Assembly (NCBI GenBank): GCA_023404705.1
Contig: JAEYAU010000068.1
Coordinates: 1-32,967, forward strand
DNA: 32,967 bases
From: Pseudomonadota bacterium
Lineage (GTDB): Bacteria > Pseudomonadota > Alphaproteobacteria > Rhizobiales > Xanthobacteraceae
Direction of reading: 5' to 3'
Part shown: positions 25,617 through 32,644 of the stretch, in pieces
How positions within the stretch are numbered: the stretch's first letter is position 1
How the letters are laid out: every line of letters starts with the position of its first letter
Position numbers and translations under genes: made by a program
Notes under the pieces: generated by a model
The model's input: the letters and a program-made list of their open reading frames with translations, nothing else
Databases searched by the model: none
What the model was told of the DNA's origin: nothing

Positions 25617-26573
25617 ATGGCCAGCCGGCCGAAGGTCGCGATCGCGTGCCAGGGCGGCGGCAGCCATGCGGCTTTCGCGGCGGGTGTGCTGCGCGCGCTG
25701 CTCGCCCCGCACACTTTCACGCGCTTCGACCTCGTCGCGCTGAGCGGCACCTCGGGCGGTGCGGTCTGCGCGGCGCTCGCCTGGTCCGGATTGATCTCGG
25801 GCGCGAGCGACCCCGCCAGCGAAGCCGTGCGGCGGCTCGCGGCGTTCTGGCGTGAGCTGGAAGCGGACGATCTCAGCGACGCGGTCGCCAACTTCTGGGG
25901 CGTGTGGCTCGCGCGCCTGCCCGTCACGGCGCCGGTAAGCCCTTATGTCTACGAACCCGTCGCGGAGCCGATGCTGCGCGACCTGCTGCGCAAGCATGTG
26001 AAGTTCGAGGCGCTGCCCGCTGCGGTCGAGGCGCGGCGCAAGCCGTGGCTGTTCGTCGGCGCGACCGACATCCGCGAGGGCGAAGGCCGCGCGCTGGAGG
26101 GCGCGACGCTGACCGAGGACGACATCGTCGCCTCGGCCGCGATCCCGCCGCTCTATCGCGCCGTGGAAACGCGCGGCTCGCTCTACTGGGATGGACTGTT
26201 CAGCCGTAATCCGCCGATCCGCGAGTTCACGGATCTGCCGGACGACACGAGACCCGACGAGATCTGGGTCGTGCGCATCAATCCGAAGCGGCGCGAGAGC
26301 GAGCCGCGCGCCATGCCCGCAATCTCGGACCGCACCAACGAGCTCGCCGGCAACCTCGCACTCGATCAGGAGCTGTTCTTCATCGCGAAGATCAACGAGT
26401 TGCGGGTCCGCTTCCCGGAGCTCGCCGCGCGCTACAAGCACATTGCGCTGCGCGTCATCGAGCTCGACCGGCCCGACCTCGACTATCCCTCCAAGCTCGA
26501 CCGCAGCCCCCGGCTGATCCGCGAGCTGATGCGCGACGGCGAACAGAAGGCCGCGAGCCTGCTCCCGGCCTGA
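25617..26573 (+). CDS. Patatin-like phospholipase family protein
   Basis: A 318-residue serine lipase/acyl hydrolase of the patatin family. The glycine-rich oxyanion loop is 'CQGGGSHAAFAAGVL' (residues 11-25), the nucleophile is Ser46 in the G-T-S-G-G elbow ('VALSGTSGGAVCAALAW'), and the catalytic Asp is Asp192 in 'YWDGLFSRNPPI', the DG motif that completes the Ser-Asp dyad. No signal peptide or membrane segment is seen, so a cytoplasmic or membrane-peripheral enzyme is likely. Such enzymes release fatty acids from phospholipids or other acyl esters. ATG 25617 is used because it directly precedes the conserved N-terminus; the frame runs back to a TTG at 25560 without support. The gene is 77 bases after the L,D-transpeptidase and 47 bases before the flavin oxidoreductase, on the same strand. 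Confidence 0.88.
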   Translation: MASRPKVAIACQGGGSHAAFAAGVLRALLAPHTFTRFDLVALSGTSGGAVCAALAWSGLISGASDPASEAVRRLAAFWRELEADDLSDAVANFWGVWLARLPVTAPVSPYVYEPVAEPMLRDLLRKHVKFEALPAAVEARRKPWLFVGATDIREGEGRALEGATLTEDDIVASAAIPPLYRAVETRGSLYWDGLFSRNPPIREFTDLPDDTRPDEIWVVRINPKRRESEPRAMPAISDRTNELAGNLALDQELFFIAKINELRVRFPELAARYKHIALRVIELDRPDLDYPSKLDRSPRLIRELMRDGEQKAASLLPA

Positions 26574-26620
26574 GCGATTTCCGGTTTGTGCCGCGGCGCT
26601 CGCGTGACTACATCAGACGC

Positions 26621-27622
26621 ATGACAGCGCTCTCGGTCCTCGATCTCTCGCCCGTCACCACCGGCACCTCGGGCGCGGAAGCGCTGCGCAACAGCCTCGA
26701 TCTGGCGCGGCTCGCCGACAAGCTCGGCTATCTGCGCTACTGGGTGGCCGAGCATCACAATATGCCGACCATCGCGAGCACCTCGCCCGAGATCATGATC
26801 GGGCAGATTGCGGCCGCCACCGAGCGGCTGCGCGTCGGCTCGGGCGGCGTGATGCTGCCGAACCATGCGCCCCTGATGGTGATGGAGCGCTTCAAGATGC
26901 TGGAGGCGCTGTTTCCGGGCCGCATCGATCTCGGCCTCGGCCGTGCGCCGGGCACCGATCCGGTGACGTCCTATGCGCTGCGGCGGCGCCAGGACATCAA
27001 GGAGGATGACGACTTCCTGGAGCGCTTCCAGGAGCTGATCCTGTTCGAGACGAACGGTTTTCCGCAGGGCCATCCCTATCGCAACGTGCACGCGATGCCG
27101 ACGGACGTGCCGCTGCCGCCGATCTGGCTGCTCGGCTCGAGCGGCTACAGCGCGGAGCTCGCAGCGCAGGTCGGCGCCGGCTTCGCCTTCGCGCATCACT
27201 TCTCGGACTACGATCCGGCCGCCGCGATGCAGAGCTACCGCGCGCATTTCCGGCCTTCGGCCTGGCGCAGCACACCCTACGCGATCCTCGGCATCGCGGC
27301 GATCCTGGCCGACACCGACGCAGAGGCCGACCGGCTGGCGCTGAGCGCGGACCTGCATTTCGTGCGGCGCGCCAAGGGCGAGTATCTGCCGCTGGCGAGC
27401 CCCGAGGAGGCCGAGGCCTATGACTACGCGCCGATCGACCGCGAGCGCGCGAAGCACAATCGCAAGCGCCTCATTGTGGGCGCGCCCCGCACGGTGCGCG
27501 AGCGGCTCGCGCCGCTGATCGCGGCGACGCAGGCCGACGAGGTGATGGTCACGACCATGGTCTACGACCACGCCGCGCGCCGCCGCTCGTACGAACTGCT
27601 CGCCGAGGCGCTCGGCAGCTGA
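26621..27622 (+). CDS. LLM-class flavin-dependent oxidoreductase (luciferase-like monooxygenase)
   Basis: A 333-residue TIM-barrel protein of the bacterial luciferase-like superfamily, MsnO8/YhbW-like branch. Typical segments are 'SVLDLSPVTTGTSGAEALRN', 'YWVAEHHNMPTIASTSPEIM' (AEHH is the branch signature), 'RVGSGGVMLPNHAPLMVMER', 'FPGRIDLGLGRAPGTDP', 'PPIWLLGSSGYSAELAAQVG' and 'FAFAHHFS'. These bind reduced FMN or F420-like flavin; the branch is FMN-dependent in most proteobacteria. The substrate is unknown. ATG 26621 begins exactly at the conserved N-terminus but has no good Shine-Dalgarno; GTG 26588 is an alternative. It lies 47 bases after the patatin gene. Family call is firm, physiological role is not. 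Confidence 0.88.
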   Translation: MTALSVLDLSPVTTGTSGAEALRNSLDLARLADKLGYLRYWVAEHHNMPTIASTSPEIMIGQIAAATERLRVGSGGVMLPNHAPLMVMERFKMLEALFPGRIDLGLGRAPGTDPVTSYALRRRQDIKEDDDFLERFQELILFETNGFPQGHPYRNVHAMPTDVPLPPIWLLGSSGYSAELAAQVGAGFAFAHHFSDYDPAAAMQSYRAHFRPSAWRSTPYAILGIAAILADTDAEADRLALSADLHFVRRAKGEYLPLASPEEAEAYDYAPIDRERAKHNRKRLIVGAPRTVRERLAPLIAATQADEVMVTTMVYDHAARRRSYELLAEALGS

Positions 27623-27627
27623 GCCGC

Positions 27628-27661
27628 GGCGAATCTTTTTTGGCCGGGCGAATCCTTTGGC
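27628..27661 (+). promoter_or_regulatory. Tandem direct repeat upstream of the ECF sigma operon
   Basis: GGCGAATCTTTTTTGGC (27628-27644) and GGCGAATCCTTTGGC (27647-27661) are two copies of one element spaced 19 bases start to start, in the 95-base gap before the small coupled gene. A GGAAC typical of ECF -35 elements follows closely downstream. Likely a regulator-binding or ECF promoter element; inferred. Confidence 0.4.
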
Positions 27662-27717
27662 ATCGCCGGAACGTCTGCGTCTCAGGACGGCACACGCCGC
27701 CTGATGGAGAGACCGCG

Positions 27718-28044
27718 ATGAAACAGAATCTCGTGATCTATCGGACGAAGCCGGATCGGGCCGAGGAGAACCAGCGCCTGGTCGAAGCCGTGTTCCGCGA
27801 GTTGCACGCAACCATGCCGGGCGGGCTGCGCTATGCGTCGATGCGGCTCGCCGACGACACTTTCGTGCACGTGGTGGAGACGCAGGAGGACAGCAGCGTG
27901 CTGCTCGAGATGGCGGCCTTCAAGCGCTTCCTCGCCGAGCTCCGCGAGCGCTGCATCGAGGCGCCGCGCGTCAACGCGATGACGATCGTCGGCAATTATC
28001 GCATGCTGACGACGGAGGCCGCACCCGCGATGGCACCCGCATGA
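27718..28044 (+). CDS. Small protein, possible dimeric ferredoxin-fold (ABM-like), coupled to ECF sigma factor
   Basis: A 108-residue soluble protein. ATG 27718 has a GGAGAG site at 27706-27711, and the longer frame from 27640 has none. The sequence starts 'KQNLVIYRTKPDRAEENQRL', continues 'VEAVFRELHATMPGGLRYAS' and 'LADDTFVHVVETQEDSSVLL', and ends with a flexible Ala/Pro tail. The beta-alpha-beta layout and the 'F.H....' strand resemble the dimeric alpha/beta-barrel (antibiotic biosynthesis monooxygenase-like) fold; this is a pattern judgement. Its stop overlaps the start of the ECF sigma gene (ATGA, 28041-28044), so the two are translated together. It may be the sigma factor's partner or an enzyme under its control. 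Confidence 0.7.
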   Translation: MKQNLVIYRTKPDRAEENQRLVEAVFRELHATMPGGLRYASMRLADDTFVHVVETQEDSSVLLEMAAFKRFLAELRERCIEAPRVNAMTIVGNYRMLTTEAAPAMAPA

Positions 28045-28925
28045 ACCATACCGAGATCGATCCGCGCGCGACGCTCGACCGGCTGATGGCCGAGCTGCGC
28101 CCGCGCCTGCATCGTTACTGCGCCCGCATGACGGGGTCGGTGATCGACGGCGAGGACGTCGTGCAGGAGGCGCTGCTCAAGGCCATGGAGGCCGTGTCGC
28201 GCGCGGGACCGATCGAGAATGCAGAAGGCTGGCTGTTTCGCATCGCTCACAACGCGGCGCTCGATTTCCTGCGCCGCCGCGCACGCCGGGAGTCCCTTCA
28301 TGCGGAGCAGGATCTCGACATGATCGCCGATCCGGTGACCGCGGCGGAGGAACGAGAGGCCGCGGCCGCGAACCTGCGCACTTTCATGCGCCTGCCGACC
28401 ACGCAGCGCAGCAGCGTGATCCTGCGCGACGTGCTCGGCTATTCGCTGGACGAGATCCGCGACGTCACGGGGCAGACGCTGCCGGCCTTGAAGGCGGCGC
28501 TGCATCGCGGACGCGCGCGGCTGCAGGCGCTCAATCGCGAGCCGGAGGAGCTGCCGGCGCCGATCCTGTCAGAGCCGGAGCGCGTGCGGCTCGCGCGCTA
28601 TGTCGACCGCTTCAATGCGCGGGACTTCGACGCGATCCGCGACATGCTGGCCGATGACGTGCGGCTCGAGCTCGTCAACAGGACGCGCGTCACCGGGCGG
28701 CGCGAGGTGAGCAACTACTTTGGCAACTATTCGCGGCTCGATGATTGGGAGCTCGTGCCCGGGCTGGTCGAGCGGCGCCCGGCCGTGATCGTGCGCGATC
28801 CGCGCGACAGACGGCTCCTCTACTTCGTCCTGTTGCGATGGGACGAGGATGAGCTGAACGGGATTCGCGACTTCCGCTATGCGCGCTATGCGCTGGACGG
28901 AGCCGAACTGGTCCTGGCGGACTGA
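28041..28925 (+). CDS. ECF-type RNA polymerase sigma factor with C-terminal SnoaL-like domain
   Basis: A 294-residue extracytoplasmic-function sigma factor. Region 2 spans about residues 15-82 ('EDVVQEALLKAMEAV', 'WLFRIAHNAALDFLRRRARR') and binds the -10 element and core polymerase. Region 4 spans about 110-165 ('MRLPTTQRSSVILRDVLGYS', 'LDEIRDVTGQTLPALKAALH') and binds the -35. About 115 further residues (from 'RLARYVDRFNARDFDAIRDM') form a SnoaL-like/NTF2-fold domain. No anti-sigma gene with a membrane helix lies next to it. ECF groups with such fused domains are known to be controlled by the extension itself instead of an anti-sigma factor. The DGGGK motif of the ECF41 group was not seen, so the group is uncertain. 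Translation is coupled to the preceding small gene. Confidence 0.88.
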   Translation: MNHTEIDPRATLDRLMAELRPRLHRYCARMTGSVIDGEDVVQEALLKAMEAVSRAGPIENAEGWLFRIAHNAALDFLRRRARRESLHAEQDLDMIADPVTAAEEREAAAANLRTFMRLPTTQRSSVILRDVLGYSLDEIRDVTGQTLPALKAALHRGRARLQALNREPEELPAPILSEPERVRLARYVDRFNARDFDAIRDMLADDVRLELVNRTRVTGRREVSNYFGNYSRLDDWELVPGLVERRPAVIVRDPRDRRLLYFVLLRWDEDELNGIRDFRYARYALDGAELVLAD

Positions 28926-28972
28926 ACCGTCTACACGGGACGCAACCGCCATTGCGCGATTGCGAGCCCGTC

Positions 28973-29308
28973 ATGACTCCGGTGATCCACAATCTTCTCG
29001 CTGACGTGCCGGCCCATTTGCCCGCGGAGCAGTTCATCGAGCTCGCCGCGATGGGCGGCGCGCGCATCGAGCGCATCGTGTCGCACGGGCACGCGAGCCC
29101 GCCCGGCTTCTGGTACGAGCAGGCGCATGCCGAATGGGTGCTGGTGATCGCGGGCGCGGCCGGCCTGCAGTTCGATGGCGAGGACACGGTCCGCACGATG
29201 CGTGCCGGCGATCACGTCCTGATCCCGGCGGGTACGCGACATCGGGTGGCATGGACGGACACGGAGACGCCGACGATCTGGCTCGCGGTTCATTTCGCAG
29301 CAGCCTAA
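28973..29308 (+). CDS. Small cupin-domain protein
   Basis: A single-domain cupin of 111 residues. Motif 1 is represented by 'GFWYEQAHAEWVLVIAGAAG' and motif 2 by 'RAGDHVLIPAGTRHRVAWTD', giving the usual double-stranded beta-helix. One metal-binding histidine of motif 1 is replaced by the Tyr-x-Gln pattern common in this small-cupin subgroup, so metal binding is uncertain. ATG 28973 starts at the conserved N-terminus ('VIHNLLADVPAHLPAEQFIE'); its ribosome site is weak. It lies 47 bases after the ECF sigma gene and 32 bases before the antiporter, on the same strand. It could be part of the sigma factor's transcript; its function is unknown. Confidence 0.82.
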   Translation: MTPVIHNLLADVPAHLPAEQFIELAAMGGARIERIVSHGHASPPGFWYEQAHAEWVLVIAGAAGLQFDGEDTVRTMRAGDHVLIPAGTRHRVAWTDTETPTIWLAVHFAAA

Positions 29309-29340
29309 AAGAGCTCTCGGTCGAACGGGAGCCCGCCGCG

Positions 29341-30453
29341 GTGAACAAGCTCTGGCGCGAATTCTACATGGTCGTGCTCTGGATCAGCGCGATCCTGTTC
29401 CTGATCTTCGGGCACGGCTGGGTCGCGCAGGCGCGCGGGGCCTTCGCATTCGCGCTGTTCGCCTGGCTGTTCCTCCTGATCCTGTGGAGCGCGTTCGGTG
29501 TCGTGCGCCACGCCGAGGAGATCGCGGAACGGCTCGGTGAGCCGTTCGGCACGCTGGTGCTGACGCTCGCCGTGACTGCGATCGAGGTCGCGTTCATCGT
29601 CACGGCCATGCTGAACGGGCCCGCGGGATCGACGCTCGCCCGCGATGCCGTGTTCGCCGTCGTGATGATCACGCTCAACGGCGTCGCCGGTTTTTCGCTG
29701 CTCGCGGGCGCGCTGCGTCATCGTGAGCAGAGCATCAGCATGGCGGGAATCCAGGCTTTCCTTGCGGTGCTGATCCCCTTGGCGAGCTTCGCGCTGATCC
29801 TGCCGAACTTCACGACCTCGACCCCGGGGCCGACGCTCTCGTCCACCCAGGCCATCGTCATCGGGGCGCTCACGCTATTGCTCTACGGTGTCTTCCTGTC
29901 GATGCAGACCGTGCGGCACCGCGGCTTCTTCACAGAGCCGGGCGAGGAGACCTGGAATACGTCGCCGGACGATGCGTCCCATGCGCGCAAAGGGCACGGC
30001 CGGACAATGGCATTTCACGCGGTCGCGCTGCTGCTCACGCTGGTGCCCGTGGTCTATCTCGCCGAAGAGCTGTCGCACATCGTGCGCTATGGCATCGCGG
30101 CGATCGGGGCGCCGCGTCCGGTCGCGGGCGTGCTGATTGCGGTCCTGGTGCTCGCCCCGGAGAGCATGGGCGCGTTCCGTGCGGCGCTCGCAAACAGGCC
30201 GCAGCGCGCCGTCAATATCGCGCTCGGCTCGGCGCTCGCGACCATCGGCCTGACGATTCCGGCGGTGCTGGCGGTGCGCGTCGCCACCGGCATCCCGGTC
30301 GCACTGGGCCTCGAAGCCGAAGAGATGGTGCTGCTCGTCGTGACCTTCGTGGTCAGCATGATCACATTCGCGGGCGGGCGGACAAATGTCCTGCTCGGCG
30401 CCGTTCATGCGGTCATGTTCCTGGTCTTCGTGCTGCTGCTGTTCGACCCGTGA
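29341..30453 (+). CDS. chaA: ChaA-type calcium/cation:proton antiporter
   Basis: A 370-residue inner-membrane protein with about 10-11 predicted helices, the length of ChaA. The first ion-binding alpha repeat is 'GEPFGTLVLTLAVTAIEVAF' and the second 'LVLAPESMGAFRAALANRPQ', followed by 'NIALGSALATIGLTIPAVLA'. The Glu in each repeat is the conserved cation-binding acid of the CaCA superfamily. Such proteins export Ca2+ (and in ChaA also Na+ or K+) in exchange for protons. GTG 29341 is preferred, with GGGAG at 29327-29331; the frame extends upstream through the cupin gene without coding character. A basic, His-containing cytoplasmic loop ('TSPDDASHARKGHGRTMAFH') separates the two halves. The ion specificity is inferred from family only. 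Confidence 0.85.
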   Translation: MNKLWREFYMVVLWISAILFLIFGHGWVAQARGAFAFALFAWLFLLILWSAFGVVRHAEEIAERLGEPFGTLVLTLAVTAIEVAFIVTAMLNGPAGSTLARDAVFAVVMITLNGVAGFSLLAGALRHREQSISMAGIQAFLAVLIPLASFALILPNFTTSTPGPTLSSTQAIVIGALTLLLYGVFLSMQTVRHRGFFTEPGEETWNTSPDDASHARKGHGRTMAFHAVALLLTLVPVVYLAEELSHIVRYGIAAIGAPRPVAGVLIAVLVLAPESMGAFRAALANRPQRAVNIALGSALATIGLTIPAVLAVRVATGIPVALGLEAEEMVLLVVTFVVSMITFAGGRTNVLLGAVHAVMFLVFVLLLFDP

Positions 30454-30652
30454 ATTTGCTGGCGTCGCATCAAGCCGATGTTAAGGGATAGTGAACGCAT
30501 CCTTACTTACAACAAGAGGGTGGGGACCGGGGTCGTTGCCGCATAGGTGCGATTCCTGGTTGCCAGAGGCGGCGTGAAGTTGTCTTGAATGTGCCTTCAT
30601 GCTGCCCCAAGTCGCACGCACAAGTCCGTCAGGGGATTTCTGAGGATTGCCA

Positions 30653-31858
30653 ATGACTTTACGTTCGGCCGCTTGGCTCGGCGTGCTCGCTCTCGGCCTC
30701 ACGGGCTGGATCGGCGCGGCCGAGGCGCAGTATTACCCGCCCTACGGTCAGCGGACCTATGGCGGACCGCCGGCCTATCCGCCGACGGCGCTGCCGGTCG
30801 ACGATGAGGACGATGATCCTCCCTATATCGGCTCGGTGCCGCCGGGACCCTATGAGCAGGGCCGCCAAGCCACGCGCGATCCCTACGCGCTGCCGCCGCC
30901 CGGCGTGCGCGATCCGTACGCCAACGATCCGCGCAGCGGAACTCCGGTGAGCCGCGGCCCGATCCAGTCGCAGCCCTACCCGCCCCCGGGCGCCCAACCT
31001 TATCCACAGCAGGCCTACCCGCAGCAGGCTTATCCACAGCCCCAGCAGGGCTATCCGGCGCAGCAGCAGCAGGCCTACCCGCAACAGCAACCCTATCCGC
31101 AGCAACCCTACCCGGCGCAGCAGCCCTATCCGCAGCAGGGCTATCAGCCCGGCTATGGCGCGCAGCCGGTGGCGACCACCGACCCGTCGGTGCCGCGTCC
31201 GCCGATCGAGATTTCCCCGACCGGCGTGACCGGCAGCGTGCAGGCCCCGCAGCCTGCGCCGGGCGCGCAGAGCGCACCGGGGCAGGTCGACGCGACGCCG
31301 CAGTCCCGCGTGGCCGCGCTGCCGCCGGAGGATCAGCCCGAGGAAGGCACGCCGCGGCAGCTTCCCGAGCGCTTCCGCCGCCAGCTCGTCGATTACGTCA
31401 CCAAGGAGCCGGCCGGCACGATCATCATCGATACGCCGAACACCTACCTCTACTTCGTGCTCGGCAACGGCAAGGCGATCCGTTACGGCGTCGGTGTGGG
31501 CCGTGAAGGCTTCACCTGGAACGGCGCCGAGCGCGTCTCCAACATGAAAGAATGGCCGGATTGGCATCCACCGAAGGAGATGATCGACCGGCAGCCCTAT
31601 CTGCCGCGCTTCATGGCGGGCGGCCCCGGCAATCCGCTCGGCGCGCGGGCTCTTTATCTCGGTAAGACGCTGTATCGCATCCACGGCACCAACCAGCCGT
31701 CGACCATCGGCTCGTACGTGTCGTCCGGCTGCATCCGTCTGCTCAACGAGGATATTGAGGATCTGTATCAGCGTGTGCAGGTCGGCACCCGCGTGGTGGT
31801 GATGCCCGGCGGCGGCCCGTCGACCGCGAAGAACGCGCAGGCGACGCAGGCGCAGTAA
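30653..31858 (+). CDS. L,D-transpeptidase (YkuD) with Pro/Gln/Tyr-rich N-terminal linker
   Basis: A 401-residue secreted enzyme. The signal peptide is 'SAAWLGVLALGLTGWIGAAE', with cleavage near AEA-Q. About 230 residues of disordered sequence follow, including a dense run of Tyr-Pro-Gln-Gln-type repeats (roughly residues 105-170). The YkuD catalytic domain fills the C-terminal 165 residues: 'AGTIIIDTPNTYLYFVLGNG', 'RYGVGVGREGFTWNGAERV', 'YRIHGTNQPSTIGSYVSSGC' and 'IRLLNEDIEDLYQRVQVGTR', with His344 and Cys360 at the active site. It acts on peptidoglycan peptides in the periplasm, forming L,D cross-links or attaching envelope proteins. A GAGGA-type site precedes ATG 30653. The 199 bases upstream hold an imperfect inverted repeat (near 30481-30505) and no clear promoter. 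A terminator follows directly. Confidence 0.92.
   Translation: MTLRSAAWLGVLALGLTGWIGAAEAQYYPPYGQRTYGGPPAYPPTALPVDDEDDDPPYIGSVPPGPYEQGRQATRDPYALPPPGVRDPYANDPRSGTPVSRGPIQSQPYPPPGAQPYPQQAYPQQAYPQPQQGYPAQQQQAYPQQQPYPQQPYPAQQPYPQQGYQPGYGAQPVATTDPSVPRPPIEISPTGVTGSVQAPQPAPGAQSAPGQVDATPQSRVAALPPEDQPEEGTPRQLPERFRRQLVDYVTKEPAGTIIIDTPNTYLYFVLGNGKAIRYGVGVGREGFTWNGAERVSNMKEWPDWHPPKEMIDRQPYLPRFMAGGPGNPLGARALYLGKTLYRIHGTNQPSTIGSYVSSGCIRLLNEDIEDLYQRVQVGTRVVVMPGGGPSTAKNAQATQAQ
30970..31158 (+). repeat. Degenerate Tyr-Pro-Gln-Gln coding repeat in the L,D-transpeptidase linker
   Basis: Short units such as CCTATCCGCAGCAG and CCTACCCGCAGCAG recur about ten times, encoding repeats of the type (A/P)YPQQ and QPYPQQ. 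The repeat number may vary between strains through slippage. Confidence 0.8.
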
Positions 31859-31881
31859 CGCCCGCCAGATCGCAACGAATC

Positions 31882-31917
31882 AAACGCCGTCGGCCGAGGC
31901 CGGCGGCGTTTTCGTTT
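31882..31917. terminator. Terminator between convergent L,D-transpeptidase and TetR genes
   Basis: AAACGCCGTCGGC (31882-31894), loop CGAG, GCCGGCGGCGTTT (31899-31911), one G-T wobble, then TTCGTTT. The T-tract serves the plus-strand gene. On the minus strand the stem is followed by a weaker TTTGATTCGTT, so it may act in both directions. Confidence 0.85.
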
Positions 31918-31927
31918 GCGCTCCATC

Positions 31928-32542
31928 TCAGTCTTGCGAGAGGCCCCGCGCGGTCGCGGTGACGATCGCCCTCACCTGTGCGCGCAGCACGTCGAGCGGC
32001 ATCGCCTGAAGCTTTTCCTCGAGGCCGAGCAGCACGACGCCGTGCACGGCCGAGAAGAGCGAGCGTGCGAGCAGCGCGCGCTCCGCCGGCGCGAGGCCGG
32101 GACGCAGCACTTGTAATGGTGCGTTGACGTAGTCGAACAGGCGCGCCTGCTCGCCGACGAACCACTCGGGGACCTCGCGCCCGCGCGGCAGCCGATGCTC
32201 GAATACGGCGCGCCAGCGCAGCGGGCTCGCGGCCGCGAAGTCCGTATAGGCGAGCCCGAGCTCAACCAGATGCGCGACCGCCTGATCGCGCTCCGAGCCG
32301 CTCGCGGAAGCAGGCGCCGCCGTGAGCCTTTGCTCCAGCGCCGCGAGTGTGCGGGCGTTCACGGCTAGGATCAGCTCGTCGAGATCCGCGAAGACGTTGT
32401 AGATCGCGCCCAACGCGCAGCCGACCTGCTTGGCCAAGTCGCGCGCGCGCAAGCCGCCGAGCCCCTCGGCCGTGATGGCCTCCTCGGCCGCGGCGATCAG
32501 GGCCTCCCGCAGGGACTGCCGGCGATCCGCGACGGTCATCAT
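31928..32542 (-). CDS. TetR/AcrR-family transcriptional repressor
   Basis: A 204-residue regulator. Residues 11-60 form the TetR helix-turn-helix ('LREALIAAAEEAITAEGLGG', 'LRARDLAKQVGCALGAIYNV', 'FADLDELILAVN'). The C-terminal ligand domain contains 'SPLRWRAVFEHRLPRGREVP' and 'LFSAVHGVVLLGLEEKLQAM', the arrangement of the WHG-type C-terminal family. It is divergent from the PspA/IM30 gene with 102 bases between the starts. That gap holds three copies of one palindrome, so it almost certainly represses both itself and the PspA-like gene. The inducer is unknown; for this C-terminal family lipophilic compounds are common ligands, which is only a guess here. The gene ends against a shared terminator with the L,D-transpeptidase. 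Confidence 0.9.
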   Translation of the reverse strand: MMTVADRRQSLREALIAAAEEAITAEGLGGLRARDLAKQVGCALGAIYNVFADLDELILAVNARTLAALEQRLTAAPASASGSERDQAVAHLVELGLAYTDFAAASPLRWRAVFEHRLPRGREVPEWFVGEQARLFDYVNAPLQVLRPGLAPAERALLARSLFSAVHGVVLLGLEEKLQAMPLDVLRAQVRAIVTATARGLSQD

Positions 32543-32558
32543 TCATTAACCATGTTTA

Positions 32559-32627
32559 TGAACGTTGTTCAAATTTTCGCTTGAACGTTGTTCAGAGTTG
32601 CGCTACTAAGCTTATGAACGATGTTCA
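32559..32627. promoter_or_regulatory. Triple TetR operator TGAACgwTGTTCA between tetR-like and pspA-like genes
   Basis: Three palindromes: 32559-32571 and 32582-32594 (identical TGAACGTTGTTCA) and 32615-32627 (TGAACGATGTTCA, extended by AT on each side to a 15-17 base palindrome). Centres are 23 and 33 bases apart. A plus-strand promoter fits as TTGAAC (32581-32586), 17 bases, TACTAA (32604-32609); operator 2 overlaps its -35 and operator 3 lies just after its -10. Operator 1 is 17 bases from the TetR start codon. Confidence 0.88.
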
Positions 32628-32644
32628 TAACCGAGGAGCCGACC

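Noticed and set aside
30481..30505. Imperfect inverted repeat TAAGGGAT/ATCCTTA after the antiporter gene as a terminator
   Set aside because: The stem needs a bulge, has few GC pairs and no T-run follows, so a terminator is not supported.
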